Shown: piece after piece, positions 28,701 through 36,183 of the stretch
How positions within the stretch are numbered: position 1 is the stretch's first letter
Layout: the number at the start of each line of letters is the position of its first letter
Assembly (NCBI RefSeq): GCF_020740795.1
Contig: NC_067282.1
Location: 153,746,858 to 153,810,857 of the forward strand
Origin: Apus apus
Lineage: Eukaryota; Chordata; Aves; Apodiformes; Apodidae
DNA: 64,000 nt
Reading direction: 5' to 3'
Notes under the pieces: generated by a model
Seen by the model: the letters and a program-made list of their open reading frames with translations, nothing else
The model's database searches: none
Told to the model about the DNA's origin: nothing
Program-made: the position numbers and the translations under genes

Positions 28701-31700
28701 TTGTCATCCGTCTCATTGCTGGTCCTGCAGCCAACTCCCTGCCTCCCATTGTTGAACCTGACCCACTCATTCCATGTGACCTGATGGACGGGCGTGATGC
28801 TTTCTTAACCCTTGCTAGAGACAAGCACCTGGAGTTCTCTTCACTACGAAGGGCTCAGTGGTCAACCATGTGCATGCTGGTGGAACTGCATACCCAGAGC
28901 CAAGACCGCTTTGTTTACACCTGCAATGAGTGCAAGCATCATGTGGAGACCAGATGGCACTGCACTGTTTGTGAGGTATGCTTGGTGAAGTGTTCCCTGC
29001 TTGTGTCCCCCTATCTGTGTGCTCAGAGTGCTTTTTACCTCCACTAATTTATCAATATTAACTGATGGAAAAAGGTCTGTACAGCTCACCTTCAGGCAGT
29101 TCAGAAAGAAAAGAGAGGGAATGTTTTCCATAACTGGCAGTTCTACTAATCCACTACTTGGTGTGATTTTTATCATCTGCTTTAAAGCTGTGAAGAACTG
29201 AAGTATCAGAATCACATTTCTTGTAGTTTATTCAAGGTGCTGCTGCTTAAGCAGTTAGGAACTGTAGCGTTTGCTTGGGCTTTAATGGTAGGCTCAGTGC
29301 ATCTTTTCTTATTCCAGAGACACAAGTGTTGTGCTAAGGTATTTCTGTGAACAGGGTTCTCTGTTGGTTTACTGGCATAGAGGTTGTGCTGTGCTACGAG
29401 TCAGCCTGCTATACTTGGGTGACTCCTCTGCTACCCTATTCTCTCTGTAGAATGCTGCTGACATAATTCTTGTCTTCAGAAGTGTTAGCAATAGCAGTGT
29501 GTTTGAAGATCAAGCCCAGTGGTTTGGGTCAACATGGTGCCCTCCACAGGGGACTAAGCCTGAATCTGGCTTGTAACTTTCTTAGCCTGCTGGAAGGAAA
29601 TTACTACCTTGAATTCAGTTCTGAAAAGCTCTCATTAAAATATGGTGCTCTGGTTTCCTGGTGTATACCAAAAAATAAGTTATATATTCCTTATGGATTA
29701 CTAAATTCTGAGGACTTGGATCTTCTTCTGAAGTATCAACTATTGAGACCAAAATATTGTGCTGTTGCTTTCACAGATTGTAAATGCTGTTCTGTTCTTC
29801 TGCCCAGTAAGCTGTGCTGTTTAAGTGAAAATATGTAGCTTTTGTTCTCCTTTCTTTTTGAAAATTCTTACCTCTCTTGCCTACTTTTGAAACATTAGCA
29901 GATGGGCAGCTCTTTGTTTCTTGCCTTTTTCTTCTCTTTTCCTGTCAGGAAAGAAAGGGATTTTTCTGTCCCAGCTGAATCGTGTGACTTACTAGCTCAC
30001 AGCAAACCTGTTTTTCAAGCTATATATATTTGTGTAGATTTCAGACACCCTTGTGCCCACATACTTTCCCTGGCTGGTATTTGGATTTATTCCTTCTCCA
30101 GTACCTCAACTTGGTGTGAAAGACTTCATTTTTTCCCTAGAGCAACAATTTGTCTGAAAGATACTGGGAATAATGTGTTGAGGTAGCATGACATCATTTG
30201 TTTATTGTATGGGGTTTCAGGAACACTGATAACTTTTCCTTCATTGCCTTTGCAGGATTATGACCTGTGCATCACCTGCTATAACACTAAAAACCATGAC
30301 CACAAGATGGAAAAATTAGGCCTTGGTCTAGATGATGAAAGCAACAACCAGCAGACTGCGACCACCCAGAGCCCTGGTGATTCCCGCCGCCTGAGCATTC
30401 AGCGCTGCATCCAGTCTCTGGTCCATGCCTGCCAGTGTCGTAACGCCAACTGCTCACTGCCGTCCTGTCAGAAGATGAAACGGGTTGTCCAGCACACCAA
30501 AGGCTGCAAACGCAAAACCAACGGAGGGTGCCCCATCTGCAAGCAACTCATTGCTCTCTGCTGCTACCATGCAAAGCACTGCCAGGAGAACAAGTGCCCA
30601 GTGCCCTTCTGCCTCAACATTAAACACAAGCTCCGTCAACAGCAACTTCAGCACCGCCTGCAACAGGCGCAGATGCTCCGGAGGAGAATGGCGAGTATGC
30701 AGCGGACCGGTGTGGTGGGCCAGCAGCAAGGATTGCCCTCGCCCACACCAGCCACCCCCACAACTCCAACGGGTCAGCAGCCCCCGACACCGCAAACGCC
30801 ACAACCCCAGCCTCCGCCCCAGCCTGCCTCGCAGCCTCAACCTGCACCTCCCAACAGTATGCCACCCTACACCATGCCAAGAACTCAGCCCCCGAGCGCT
30901 GTGTCACAGGGCAAGGCAGGTGGCCAGGTGACGCCTCCAACTCCGCCCCAGCCACCTCAACCTCCAGTTCAGGGTCCTCCTCCAGCAGCAGTGGAAATGG
31001 CCATGCAGATCCAGCGGGCAGCGGAGACCCAGCGTCAGATGGCACAGGTTCAGATCTTCCAAAGACCAATTCAGCACCAGATGCCCCAAATGCCACCTAT
31101 GGGAATGAACCCTCCACAGATAGGCAGAGGTCCTGGTGGTCATATAGATCAAGGAATGGGGCCAGCAGGAATGCAGCAGCAGCCACCGTGGGTGCAGGGG
31201 GGCTTACCCCAAACTCAGCTGCAGCCTGGAATGCAGAGGCCATCCATGATGTCAGTAGCCCAGCCAGGTCAGCCAATGAATATGGCACCTCAGCCAGGGA
31301 TGGGTCAGGTACCTGGCGCTGCTCAGCCCAAACAACCACCTCTGCCCCAGGCTGCCTTACAAAACCTACTGCGGACTCTCAGGTCTCCCAGCTCACCCAT
31401 GCAGCAGCAGCAGGTGCTTAACATCCTTCACTCCAATCCTCAGCTGCTGGCTGCTTTCATCAAGCAGCGGGCGGCCAAGTATGCAGGGTCCCAGAATCCC
31501 CAGGGAATGGCAGGTCAGCCTGGCATGCCCCAGGGTCAACCGGGGCTCCAGCCGCAGCCGGCCATGCAAGGGCAGCAAGGGGCAGTGCACCCCAACCCAG
31601 CCATGCAGAACATGAACCCCATGCAAGCGGGAGTGCAGAGGCCCAGCATGCCCCAGCAGCAGCCGCAGCAGCAGCCGCAGCAGGCCATGGCTGGGATGAA

Positions 31701-31899
31701 TCCTCAGGCGCAGCAGATGAATATGAATCACTCGGGGATGGCTCCCCAGTTCCGTGACCTCCTGATAAGGCGGCACCAAATGATGGAGCAGCAGCGCCAC
31801 CAGCAGCAACAGCAGCAGCAGGGAGCAGGACCAGCACTGGGGCCAGGAATGGCCAACCACAACCAGTTTCAGCAGCCCCAGGGCGTTGGGTATCCCCAA

Positions 31900-31930
<31 letters not shown>

Positions 31931-32502
31931 GAATGCAGCATCACATGCAGCAGATGCAGCAAGGAAACATGGGACAAATAAGCCAGCTTCCACAGGCGAT
32001 GAGTGCAGAGCCAGGAGCCAGTTTGCAGCAAGCTTTCCAGCAGAGGCTCCTTCAGCAGCAGATGGGGTCCCCAGCTCAGCCCAATCCTATGAGCCCCCAG
32101 CAGCACATGCTCCCCAATCAGGCCCAGTCCCCGCACCTACAGGGGCAGCAGCTCCCTTCATCGCTCACCAATCAAGTGCGTTCTCCGCAGCCTGTACCCT
32201 CACCGCGGCCCCAGTCCCAGCCCCCCCATTCCAGCCCATCTCCCCGGATGCAACCTCAGCCTTCTCCGCACCACGTCTCCCCACAGACCAGCTCCCCACA
32301 TCCAGGACTGGTAGCTGCCCAGGCAAACCCCATGGATCAAGGGCACTTTGCCAGCCCGGACCAGAGTGCAATGCTTTCCCAGCTCGCTAGCAATCCCGGC
32401 ATGGCAGGCCTCCATGGTACAAGCGCCACGGAACTGGGGCTCAGCTCCGAGAACTCAGACTTGAATTCAAACCTTTCACAGAGTACACTAGACATACACT
32501 AG
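1635..32502 (+). CDS. EP300: EP300, histone acetyltransferase p300 (3' 25 exons; 5' end outside window)
   Basis: p300 is a nuclear transcriptional coactivator that transfers acetyl groups from acetyl-CoA to histone and other lysines and bridges activators to the transcription machinery. Twenty-five exons were placed by protein similarity, GT/AG sites and phase. Joined, they give 5,819 nt that stay in frame to the TAG at 32,500 (about 1,939 residues). Domain order is KIX, bromodomain, CH2 RING/PHD, acetyltransferase, ZZ, TAZ2, IBiD and a Gln-rich tail, as in p300/CBP. The C-terminal STLDIH, the p300-type linkers and L3MBTL2 downstream favour EP300 over CREBBP. The first visible exon enters in phase 1, so at least six upstream exons are missing. 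Exon numbers used here count back from the last exon as human 31. I see no frame break. Confidence 0.97.
2061..2195 (+). CDS. EP300: EP300 exon (human 8), start of KIX
   Basis: 135 nt encoding [13 protein letters not shown].. through [18 protein letters not shown], the first KIX helix. The donor GTGAGT follows TT of the split Leu codon. The last 60 nt or so are duplicated at 42,570-42,629. Confidence 0.96.
2536..2653 (+). CDS. EP300: EP300 exon (human 9), KIX core
   Basis: 118 nt encoding [17 protein letters not shown], then [18 protein letters not shown] and ANSR. It covers the middle of KIX, which binds phospho-CREB, MYB and MLL. Paralogous copy at 42,979-43,096. Confidence 0.97.
3174..3348 (+). 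CDS. EP300: EP300 exon (human 10), KIX last helix and linker
   Basis: 175 nt encoding [20 protein letters not shown], the third KIX helix with its tyrosines, then [17 protein letters not shown] and a Gln/Pro-rich linker. Donor GTAAGA. Paralogous copy at 43,610-43,784. Confidence 0.97.
3998..4062 (+). repeat. CR1 LINE 3' end fragment
   Basis: A short remnant with the CR1 3' signature: a GGTCCCTTCCAACC-type block followed by ATTCTGTGAT. It lies in the intron before exon 11. Confidence 0.7.
4795..4890. repeat. Intronic repeat copy 1 (ancient dispersed element?)
   Basis: Contains ATCTTCAGCAGTAGATGTGA and GTAGTTCTCAAACTTCAGA. The same blocks, slightly diverged, recur at about 5,865-5,965. The TGGTTCTCAAA-like block resembles old hAT-type MITEs, but the family was not established. 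Confidence 0.5.
5300..5377 (+). CDS. EP300: EP300 exon (human 11)
   Basis: 78 nt encoding [19 protein letters not shown].., the p300 linker after KIX. Acceptor TTTTTCCAG, donor GTAAAT. Confidence 0.94.
5865..5965. repeat. Intronic repeat copy 2
   Basis: Contains ATCTTCAGCAGTCGATGTGA and AGTGGTTCTCAAAATTCAGA, matching copy 1 in the same orientation. The two copies bracket the 78-nt exon at 5,300-5,377. Confidence 0.5.
6197..6306 (+). CDS. EP300: EP300 exon (human 12)
   Basis: 110 nt encoding [20 protein letters not shown].. to GAMNQ. Low-complexity linker, donor GTCAGT. Confidence 0.93.
6769..6924 (+). CDS. EP300: EP300 exon (human 13)
   Basis: 156 nt encoding [20 protein letters not shown].. 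to TPVSQ. Linker rich in Gln, Pro and Met; donor GTAGGT. Confidence 0.93.
6925..7978 (+). other. EP300: EP300 intron 13
   Basis: About 1 kb of AT-rich intron. No gene, repeat or RNA was recognised. Confidence 0.65.
7979..8419 (+). CDS. EP300: EP300 exon (human 14), Pro/Gln linker
   Basis: 441 nt beginning [20 protein letters not shown] and containing [17 protein letters not shown], a conserved p300/CBP linker. Donor GTAAGG. Confidence 0.95.
8924..9112 (+). CDS. EP300: EP300 exon (human 15)
   Basis: 189 nt beginning [20 protein letters not shown] and ending in an acidic stretch (EKSE). Donor GTAAGA. Confidence 0.94.
9425..9700 (+). repeat. CR1 LINE 3' fragment
   Basis: About 275 bp with the CR1 terminal consensus: GGGGAGGTTTAGATTGGATA, AACGGGCTGCCCAGGGAAGT and TTTCCAACC..ATTCTGTGATTCTAT. 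Sense orientation, in the intron between exons 15 and 16. Confidence 0.9.
10059..10215 (+). CDS. EP300: EP300 exon (human 16), acidic linker
   Basis: 157 nt encoding [20 protein letters not shown].. to PAAGQSKKK. It contains a VKVEP-type motif resembling the SUMO consensus (psi-K-x-E). Donor GTAAGC. Confidence 0.94.
10799..10917 (+). CDS. EP300: EP300 exon (human 17), start of bromodomain
   Basis: 119 nt encoding [20 protein letters not shown] and [19 protein letters not shown], helix Z and the ZA loop of the acetyl-lysine-binding bromodomain. Confidence 0.97.
10918..12193 (+). other. EP300: EP300 intron 17, within the bromodomain
   Basis: AT-rich intron of about 1.3 kb. Nothing else was recognised. 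Confidence 0.65.
12194..12433 (+). CDS. EP300: EP300 exon (human 18), bromodomain core
   Basis: 240 nt encoding [19 protein letters not shown], then [19 protein letters not shown]. The Asn of the [10 protein letters not shown] segment is the conserved acetyl-lysine contact of bromodomains. Confidence 0.98.
12995..13083 (+). CDS. EP300: EP300 exon (human 19), bromodomain end / CH2 start
   Basis: 89 nt encoding [20 protein letters not shown] then DATYYSYQN. It leads into the Cys-rich CH2 region. Donor GTAAGG. Confidence 0.97.
13084..15539 (+). other. EP300: EP300 intron 19
   Basis: About 2.5 kb, with a short TA/TG microsatellite near 13,675-13,692 and an A/C-rich run near 15,320-15,370. No gene or RNA was recognised. 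Confidence 0.65.
15540..15620 (+). CDS. EP300: EP300 exon (human 20), CH2 RING
   Basis: 81 nt encoding [20 protein letters not shown] then DPSQPQ. The CxxC pair belongs to the RING fold. Confidence 0.97.
15621..17987 (+). other. EP300: EP300 intron 20
   Basis: About 2.4 kb of AT-rich intron. The frame at 16,141-16,500 looks like chance, because no flanking splice pattern or known protein similarity was seen. Confidence 0.65.
17988..18044 (+). CDS. EP300: EP300 exon (human 21), CH2
   Basis: 57 nt micro-exon encoding [18 protein letters not shown]. Acceptor CTCCATAG, donor GTAAGT. It is too short for ordinary ORF calling. Confidence 0.96.
19468..19545 (+). CDS. EP300: EP300 exon (human 22), PHD
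   Basis: 78 nt encoding [20 protein letters not shown] then IIWPS. These are Cys/His ligands of the PHD finger. Confidence 0.97.
20606..20673 (+). CDS. EP300: EP300 exon (human 23), PHD end
   Basis: 68 nt encoding [19 protein letters not shown] then SAK. It holds the last PHD CxxC and a basic segment before the acetyltransferase domain. Confidence 0.96.
20674..22259 (+). other. EP300: EP300 intron 23
   Basis: About 1.6 kb of AT-rich intron with nothing recognised. Confidence 0.65.
22260..22410 (+). CDS. EP300: EP300 exon (human 24), acetyltransferase start
   Basis: 151 nt encoding [20 protein letters not shown] and [17 protein letters not shown], the N-terminal part of the acetyltransferase domain. 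Confidence 0.97.
22740..22886 (+). CDS. EP300: EP300 exon (human 25), acetyltransferase
   Basis: 147 nt encoding [20 protein letters not shown], then [20 protein letters not shown]. The GSD segment includes the Asp at human position 1399, a commonly mutated activity residue. Confidence 0.98.
23289..23402 (+). CDS. EP300: EP300 exon (human 26), acetyltransferase
   Basis: 114 nt encoding [20 protein letters not shown] then [17 protein letters not shown]. It is part of the acetyl-CoA-binding fold. Confidence 0.98.
23403..25149 (+). other. EP300: EP300 intron 26
   Basis: About 1.75 kb between two catalytic-domain exons. No repeat or gene was recognised. Confidence 0.65.
25150..25315 (+). CDS. 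EP300: EP300 exon (human 27), acetyltransferase active site
   Basis: 166 nt encoding [20 protein letters not shown] then [20 protein letters not shown]. It contains the Trp of GHIWACP and the Tyr of QEWYKKM (human W1436 and Y1467), both central to catalysis. The donor is the weak GTTTGT. Confidence 0.98.
25980..26144 (+). CDS. EP300: EP300 exon (human 28), acetyltransferase
   Basis: 165 nt encoding [40 protein letters not shown] and the acidic/basic run before the autoregulatory loop. Donor GTAAGA. Confidence 0.97.
27143..27341 (+). repeat. CR1 LINE 3' fragment
   Basis: About 200 bp in sense orientation: GGGGAGGTTTAGGTTGGATA, GAAGCACTTCCTCACGGAAA and a TTTTCCAGCC..ATTCTGTGATTCTG terminus. 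It lies in the intron between exons 28 and 29 (26,145-28,096), which is otherwise plain. Confidence 0.9.
28097..28258 (+). CDS. EP300: EP300 exon (human 29), autoregulatory lysine loop
   Basis: 162 nt encoding [20 protein letters not shown] then a [10 protein letters not shown] segment. This is the Lys-rich loop that p300 autoacetylates to switch on. The second residue is Ser; human has Thr there, as I recall. Confidence 0.97.
28694..28975 (+). CDS. EP300: EP300 exon (human 30), acetyltransferase end / ZZ start
   Basis: 282 nt encoding [20 protein letters not shown].. and [18 protein letters not shown]. It closes the catalytic domain and opens the ZZ zinc finger. Confidence 0.98.
28976..30255 (+). 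other. EP300: EP300 intron 30
   Basis: About 1.3 kb ending in acceptor CTTTGCAG. Several open frames occur but none has recognisable similarity. Confidence 0.65.
30256..32502 (+). CDS. EP300: EP300 terminal exon (human 31): ZZ, TAZ2, IBiD, Gln-rich tail
   Basis: 2,247 nt with stop TAG at 32,500. It starts [20 protein letters not shown] (end of ZZ). TAZ2, with repeated Cys/His clusters ([29 protein letters not shown]), lies at about 30,370-30,650. A Pro/Gln linker follows. The IBiD/NCBD, which binds p53, IRF3 and p160 coactivators, lies at about 31,340-31,490 ([33 protein letters not shown]). Two poly-Gln runs sit at 31,801-31,821 and 31,897-31,929. The long minus-strand frames here are shadows of the CAG-rich sequence. 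Confidence 0.98.
30370..30650 (+). other. EP300: TAZ2 (CH3) zinc-binding domain within EP300 terminal exon
   Basis: The Cys/His spacing HACQC..NCSLPSC, HTKGC..CPIC and HAKHC..CPVPFC matches the three zinc sites of TAZ2, which binds E1A, p53 and other activation domains. Boundaries are approximate. Confidence 0.93.
31897..31929 (+). repeat. EP300: Poly-glutamine run (11 Gln), CAG/CAA mixed
   Basis: Eleven consecutive Gln codons lie between GVGYP and RMQHH. CAA interruptions are present. The human protein has a shorter run at this point, as I recall. Confidence 0.9.
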
Positions 32503-33695
32503 ACACGTTGTAGCATTTTGGGAGCAAAAAAAAAAAAAATAGAAAAGAAAAGAAAAAAACTTATTTTCTCAAGACTTTTTGTACTGAAGACAAATTTTTT
32601 TGAATCTTTCTTAGCTAAAACAACATTTTTCCCTGGAACACATCTGAACTCTGCAGCAGTAGTTTGTGGTTTTAAAAACAAACCAACAACGAACCTGAGG
32701 GACAGTAGAATACAAAGAATATATTTTTGTTATGGCTGGAATCATAACCAGTCCTTTTTCTTGTTTTGTTTTGTTTTTTTTTCCTCGTGTGCGTTGGGGA
32801 GGTCAGGGGAAGAGGGTGGTCTTTTGGCTGTTCACCGAAGGATGCCCTACTCATGCCTCCAATAGGTTTTATTTTTTTTTTAAATTAATGAAAATATGTA
32901 ATATTGATAGTTATTATTTACTGAGGCAGATGGTAAACATTTTCCCTATTCTGGTTTTTCTTCAAGTCACTGCAAAAAAAAAACAAAACACCACAACAAA
33001 ACAACAACCAACAAAAACCAAAACCACAGGAGAACCTTTCCCTAAAACCGGAGGACAAAAGGGGTTAATGTTGCTTTAAAAATACATTACATATATAAAT
33101 ATATATATATATAAAAATAAATACCAATCTTTTCCTCTTTGGTTGGAAATACGTCAATTCTTTGAAAAATGTGTAAAAATATTAAATAACTCGGTTCCCT
33201 CCTGAAGTCTACTTTTGTCCTCCAAGAATTTTCTATACAAGAGTCTGAGCTTAAAAACTTCAAGTATTAAAATAATTTGTACATGTAGAGAGAAGACAAC
33301 ATTTTTGCAAATACACAGGGGCAGCTGCCAAATGGATGTAGTATATATATTGTGGTTTCTGTTTTCTTGAAAGAATTTTTTTTGTTATTTTTACATCTAA
33401 CAAAGGAAAAAAAAATAAAAAAGAGGGTAAGAAACAATTCCAGTGGGATGTTTTTAACCTGAGAAAAAGTCCCTGGGGTTTCTTCTTTATGCTTGCTTTC
33501 TCTCTCCCATGCCCCTTTCCCACCCTCTTCCACTTTCTGTAAAACTTGAAAATAGAAAGCAAAAAACCCTCAAATGTTGTAAATCATGCAATTAAAGTTG
33601 ATTACTTATAAATATGAACTTTCAATCACTGTATAGACTGTTAAAAATTGATTTCTTATTACCTATTGTTAAATAAACTGTGTGAGACAGACAGC
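32503..33695 (+). other. EP300: EP300 3' UTR
   Basis: AT-rich sequence between the stop codon and the poly(A) signal, containing A-rich and T-rich runs and a TA repeat at about 33,088-33,112. No gene-like frame. The exact cleavage site was not determined. Confidence 0.85.
33672..33677 (+). terminator. EP300: EP300 poly(A) signal AATAAA
   Basis: Canonical hexamer followed by a GT-containing stretch. The context (GTTAAATAAACTGTGTGAG) resembles the end of mammalian EP300 transcripts as I recall them. Upstream AATAAA copies at 33,116 and 33,414 could give shorter 3' ends. Confidence 0.8.
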
Positions 33696-33699
33696 CTGT

Positions 33700-36180
33700 T
33701 TTTAATGTTTCCCTTCTCTACCACACGTGTTGCTTGACCTTAAGATGGTGGGGGTAGCAGAATATATGATCCTTAATTCAAATGTTTGCTTTTTAGACAT
33801 TGGAGAGTTATTTAATGTATATGACTTTTAAAATGCAAATCTCTAATAAGGGACATGGAGTAATCATTAGTCTCCTAAATGGACACTTTTGGTACAGCTC
33901 TGCATTCGCATTTGTTCCCAGCATGTATCTTACCAAAGAACCGAGGTCTAACCTCAGCAGTTGTGCCAGTCAGCTGTATCCCACCCTGTTCACCTGGCCT
34001 GAGAGCAGCTGATCTTCAAAGGACCTATTTTGCATTTTGAAATGAGAACTATTGTTTGGATATGTGATATTAAAAGATCCTATTTCACTTGGAAATACAT
34101 TGTACACCATTCGGCACCAGAGTGAGTGTGAGGTCAGCTTGTGTGGATGTCCCGTAGAGACTGCTGAGATGGCGTGTGGGTGCCCTGTCACCTCGTGTTG
34201 CATCTGATGATCTGCCAGATGTAGGGCATGTATGGTCAGTTACCATATATTATACATATTTTGGGGATTTCCTGAACAGAAATGCTTCAACAGCAGAGTG
34301 CGTGTGTAGAAAACCCAGTTGTGTGCTGCCTGTAGCTGCGTGCATGTGGACCTAATGTCATCGTGTAAGAACATGTGTGTTGCATGCTGGCTGGGCACCA
34401 TGTGTGTGGTTGGCCTCTTGAGGGCTTCCCAAAATACAGCCTTATTCTGTGTGTTAGCTGGCTGTCGAGGGAATAACTTGTGCCAGGGCATTACAGACCT
34501 GGAAGACCTGGATGTGACCAGAGCACAAATGCATAATGCCAGCTGTGTTGTGAGCATCAGCATGTCCACAAATCCCAGGAAAAGACTGACAGCAACAAGC
34601 CATCCTCAGGAAACTGCTGGTTGGAAGATGATGACAAGTGGAACCTGGACAAATAGAATGGGAGCCTCAGTCAAGTGCCAAACAAAAGTGTGGGCAGATA
34701 TTCAAGGCTGTTAAATTGGGAGTGAAATGCTTGACATTTGGGTATAAATACAAGTAGGACAACAAATCTCATCTGAAAAAGGTGTATTTCCAACACCAGC
34801 AAGATGCTGGAAAGTCCCAGGGAGGTATTCCCCCCTAGATAATCCTCGAACTAATCAACCCCATGTTGCACAGACTAGCTCTGCACCAAGCCTAAAAGTA
34901 CCTGGTCTGCTCTGGGAGGAACTGCTCTGGGCCTGCTCTAAAGGAGAGCAGAGGACAAGAGGTGTGTTGAATTCTCAGGCAGCAGACTGGGATGGTCCAC
35001 AGCTGCATTCTCTTGCCCCAGTCATGGCAAGCTTTCCTCTTCCCCCACCCAAGCAAAGCTTAGTTTTACGTTCAGGCTGGAGCATAAATTCCTTCTAACC
35101 GCGTCCTGGCTAGCGAGGTGTAAAATGTACCCAGCTTTCTGACTTGCATGCTTTTCAAGCATCCTGATGTGGGGGCATGAATGAAGGCTGTTTGCCACAT
35201 TAACAAAATGCCTGTTTTGAATTTTGAGTTTGTCTTGACCCACATGGGAGCATTTGGTCTGTGCTGAAGTGGGGAAGCATAGAGATCTTGCAGAGCAGCT
35301 TTGGTTTAAAGAGCTACAGATCTTCCAACTTTGAATGTCAACATAGTGACTTGCTGAAAAGATGCCATGAGGCCTTTTATGTGACCGCACCGCTGCTGTC
35401 CCTCTTTGTAGATGCTGTTGAGCCAAGTTGAAATGTTGTGCGTTTTTTGGACCGGTATGGATGATTGAGGGTCTTGAATTTGTATGGGGTTTCTTTCCCT
35501 TACATCTATCTGCCACTTTTTTCTCCTGCTTCTACTGGAGAACCAGAACTCACCAGTTGGGAAAATGCTGTGGCTGACTGGGGATGTGGTAGGATAGCAA
35601 CAAAATTAGGATGTCATCTGTATCACTGCTGTGTGCATCTAAGAGTAGGTTGTTTCGCTTTGACCAGCAACAACCTCACACCCAACTCTTTAGCAGGGCA
35701 ATCAAAGATCTATTGTCCAGTCAAAATGATGCAAATGCATCTAGTAAAATAATAGGCAGCTCAGTGATGTAAATTTTCTAATGTGTATCCCTTCCAGCAC
35801 CCCTTTGAGTTGCAGGGTCAATGACTGAAGTAGCAGGGGGGGAGGACTTGCAGTCACATGGAGGAGTATAACCATGGTTTCTCCCTCAGTCTTGGGGTCT
35901 TGTAAAAAATACATTTGCTCTTCCCCAGTTCATTGTTCCATGTTATGTACAAGTTTACCATTTATGGAGTGTTTTAGATATGTTGCACACTTGTTCTTTC
36001 TTACCCCGAAAACTGGTTTTACACAGCTCCTGCTTACTCTGATGACTTGGCTACCTGTGAATTGCTAATAGCCCTAGGCCTGCAGTGTTGTCTCATGACT
36101 GGATGTGTCTGTGCTGTGTTTGGTTTGGTTTTAAAATTCTGGTATTGTAGGTGCTCTGTTCTAAGAAGAGCCACTTGTTA
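33700..36180. other. Intergenic sequence downstream of EP300
   Basis: About 2.5 kb with no exon, repeat family or RNA that I recognise. Scattered short frames lack splice or homology support. Confidence 0.6.
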
Positions 36181-36183
36181 CTA

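Noticed and set aside
31393-32136. Minus-strand frame of 247 codons in the EP300 terminal exon
   Set aside because: It is a Leu-rich shadow of CAG/CTG-rich coding sequence for the p300 tail.
1635-32502. CREBBP instead of EP300
   Set aside because: The linkers, the STLDIH C-terminus and the neighbouring L3MBTL2 all fit EP300.
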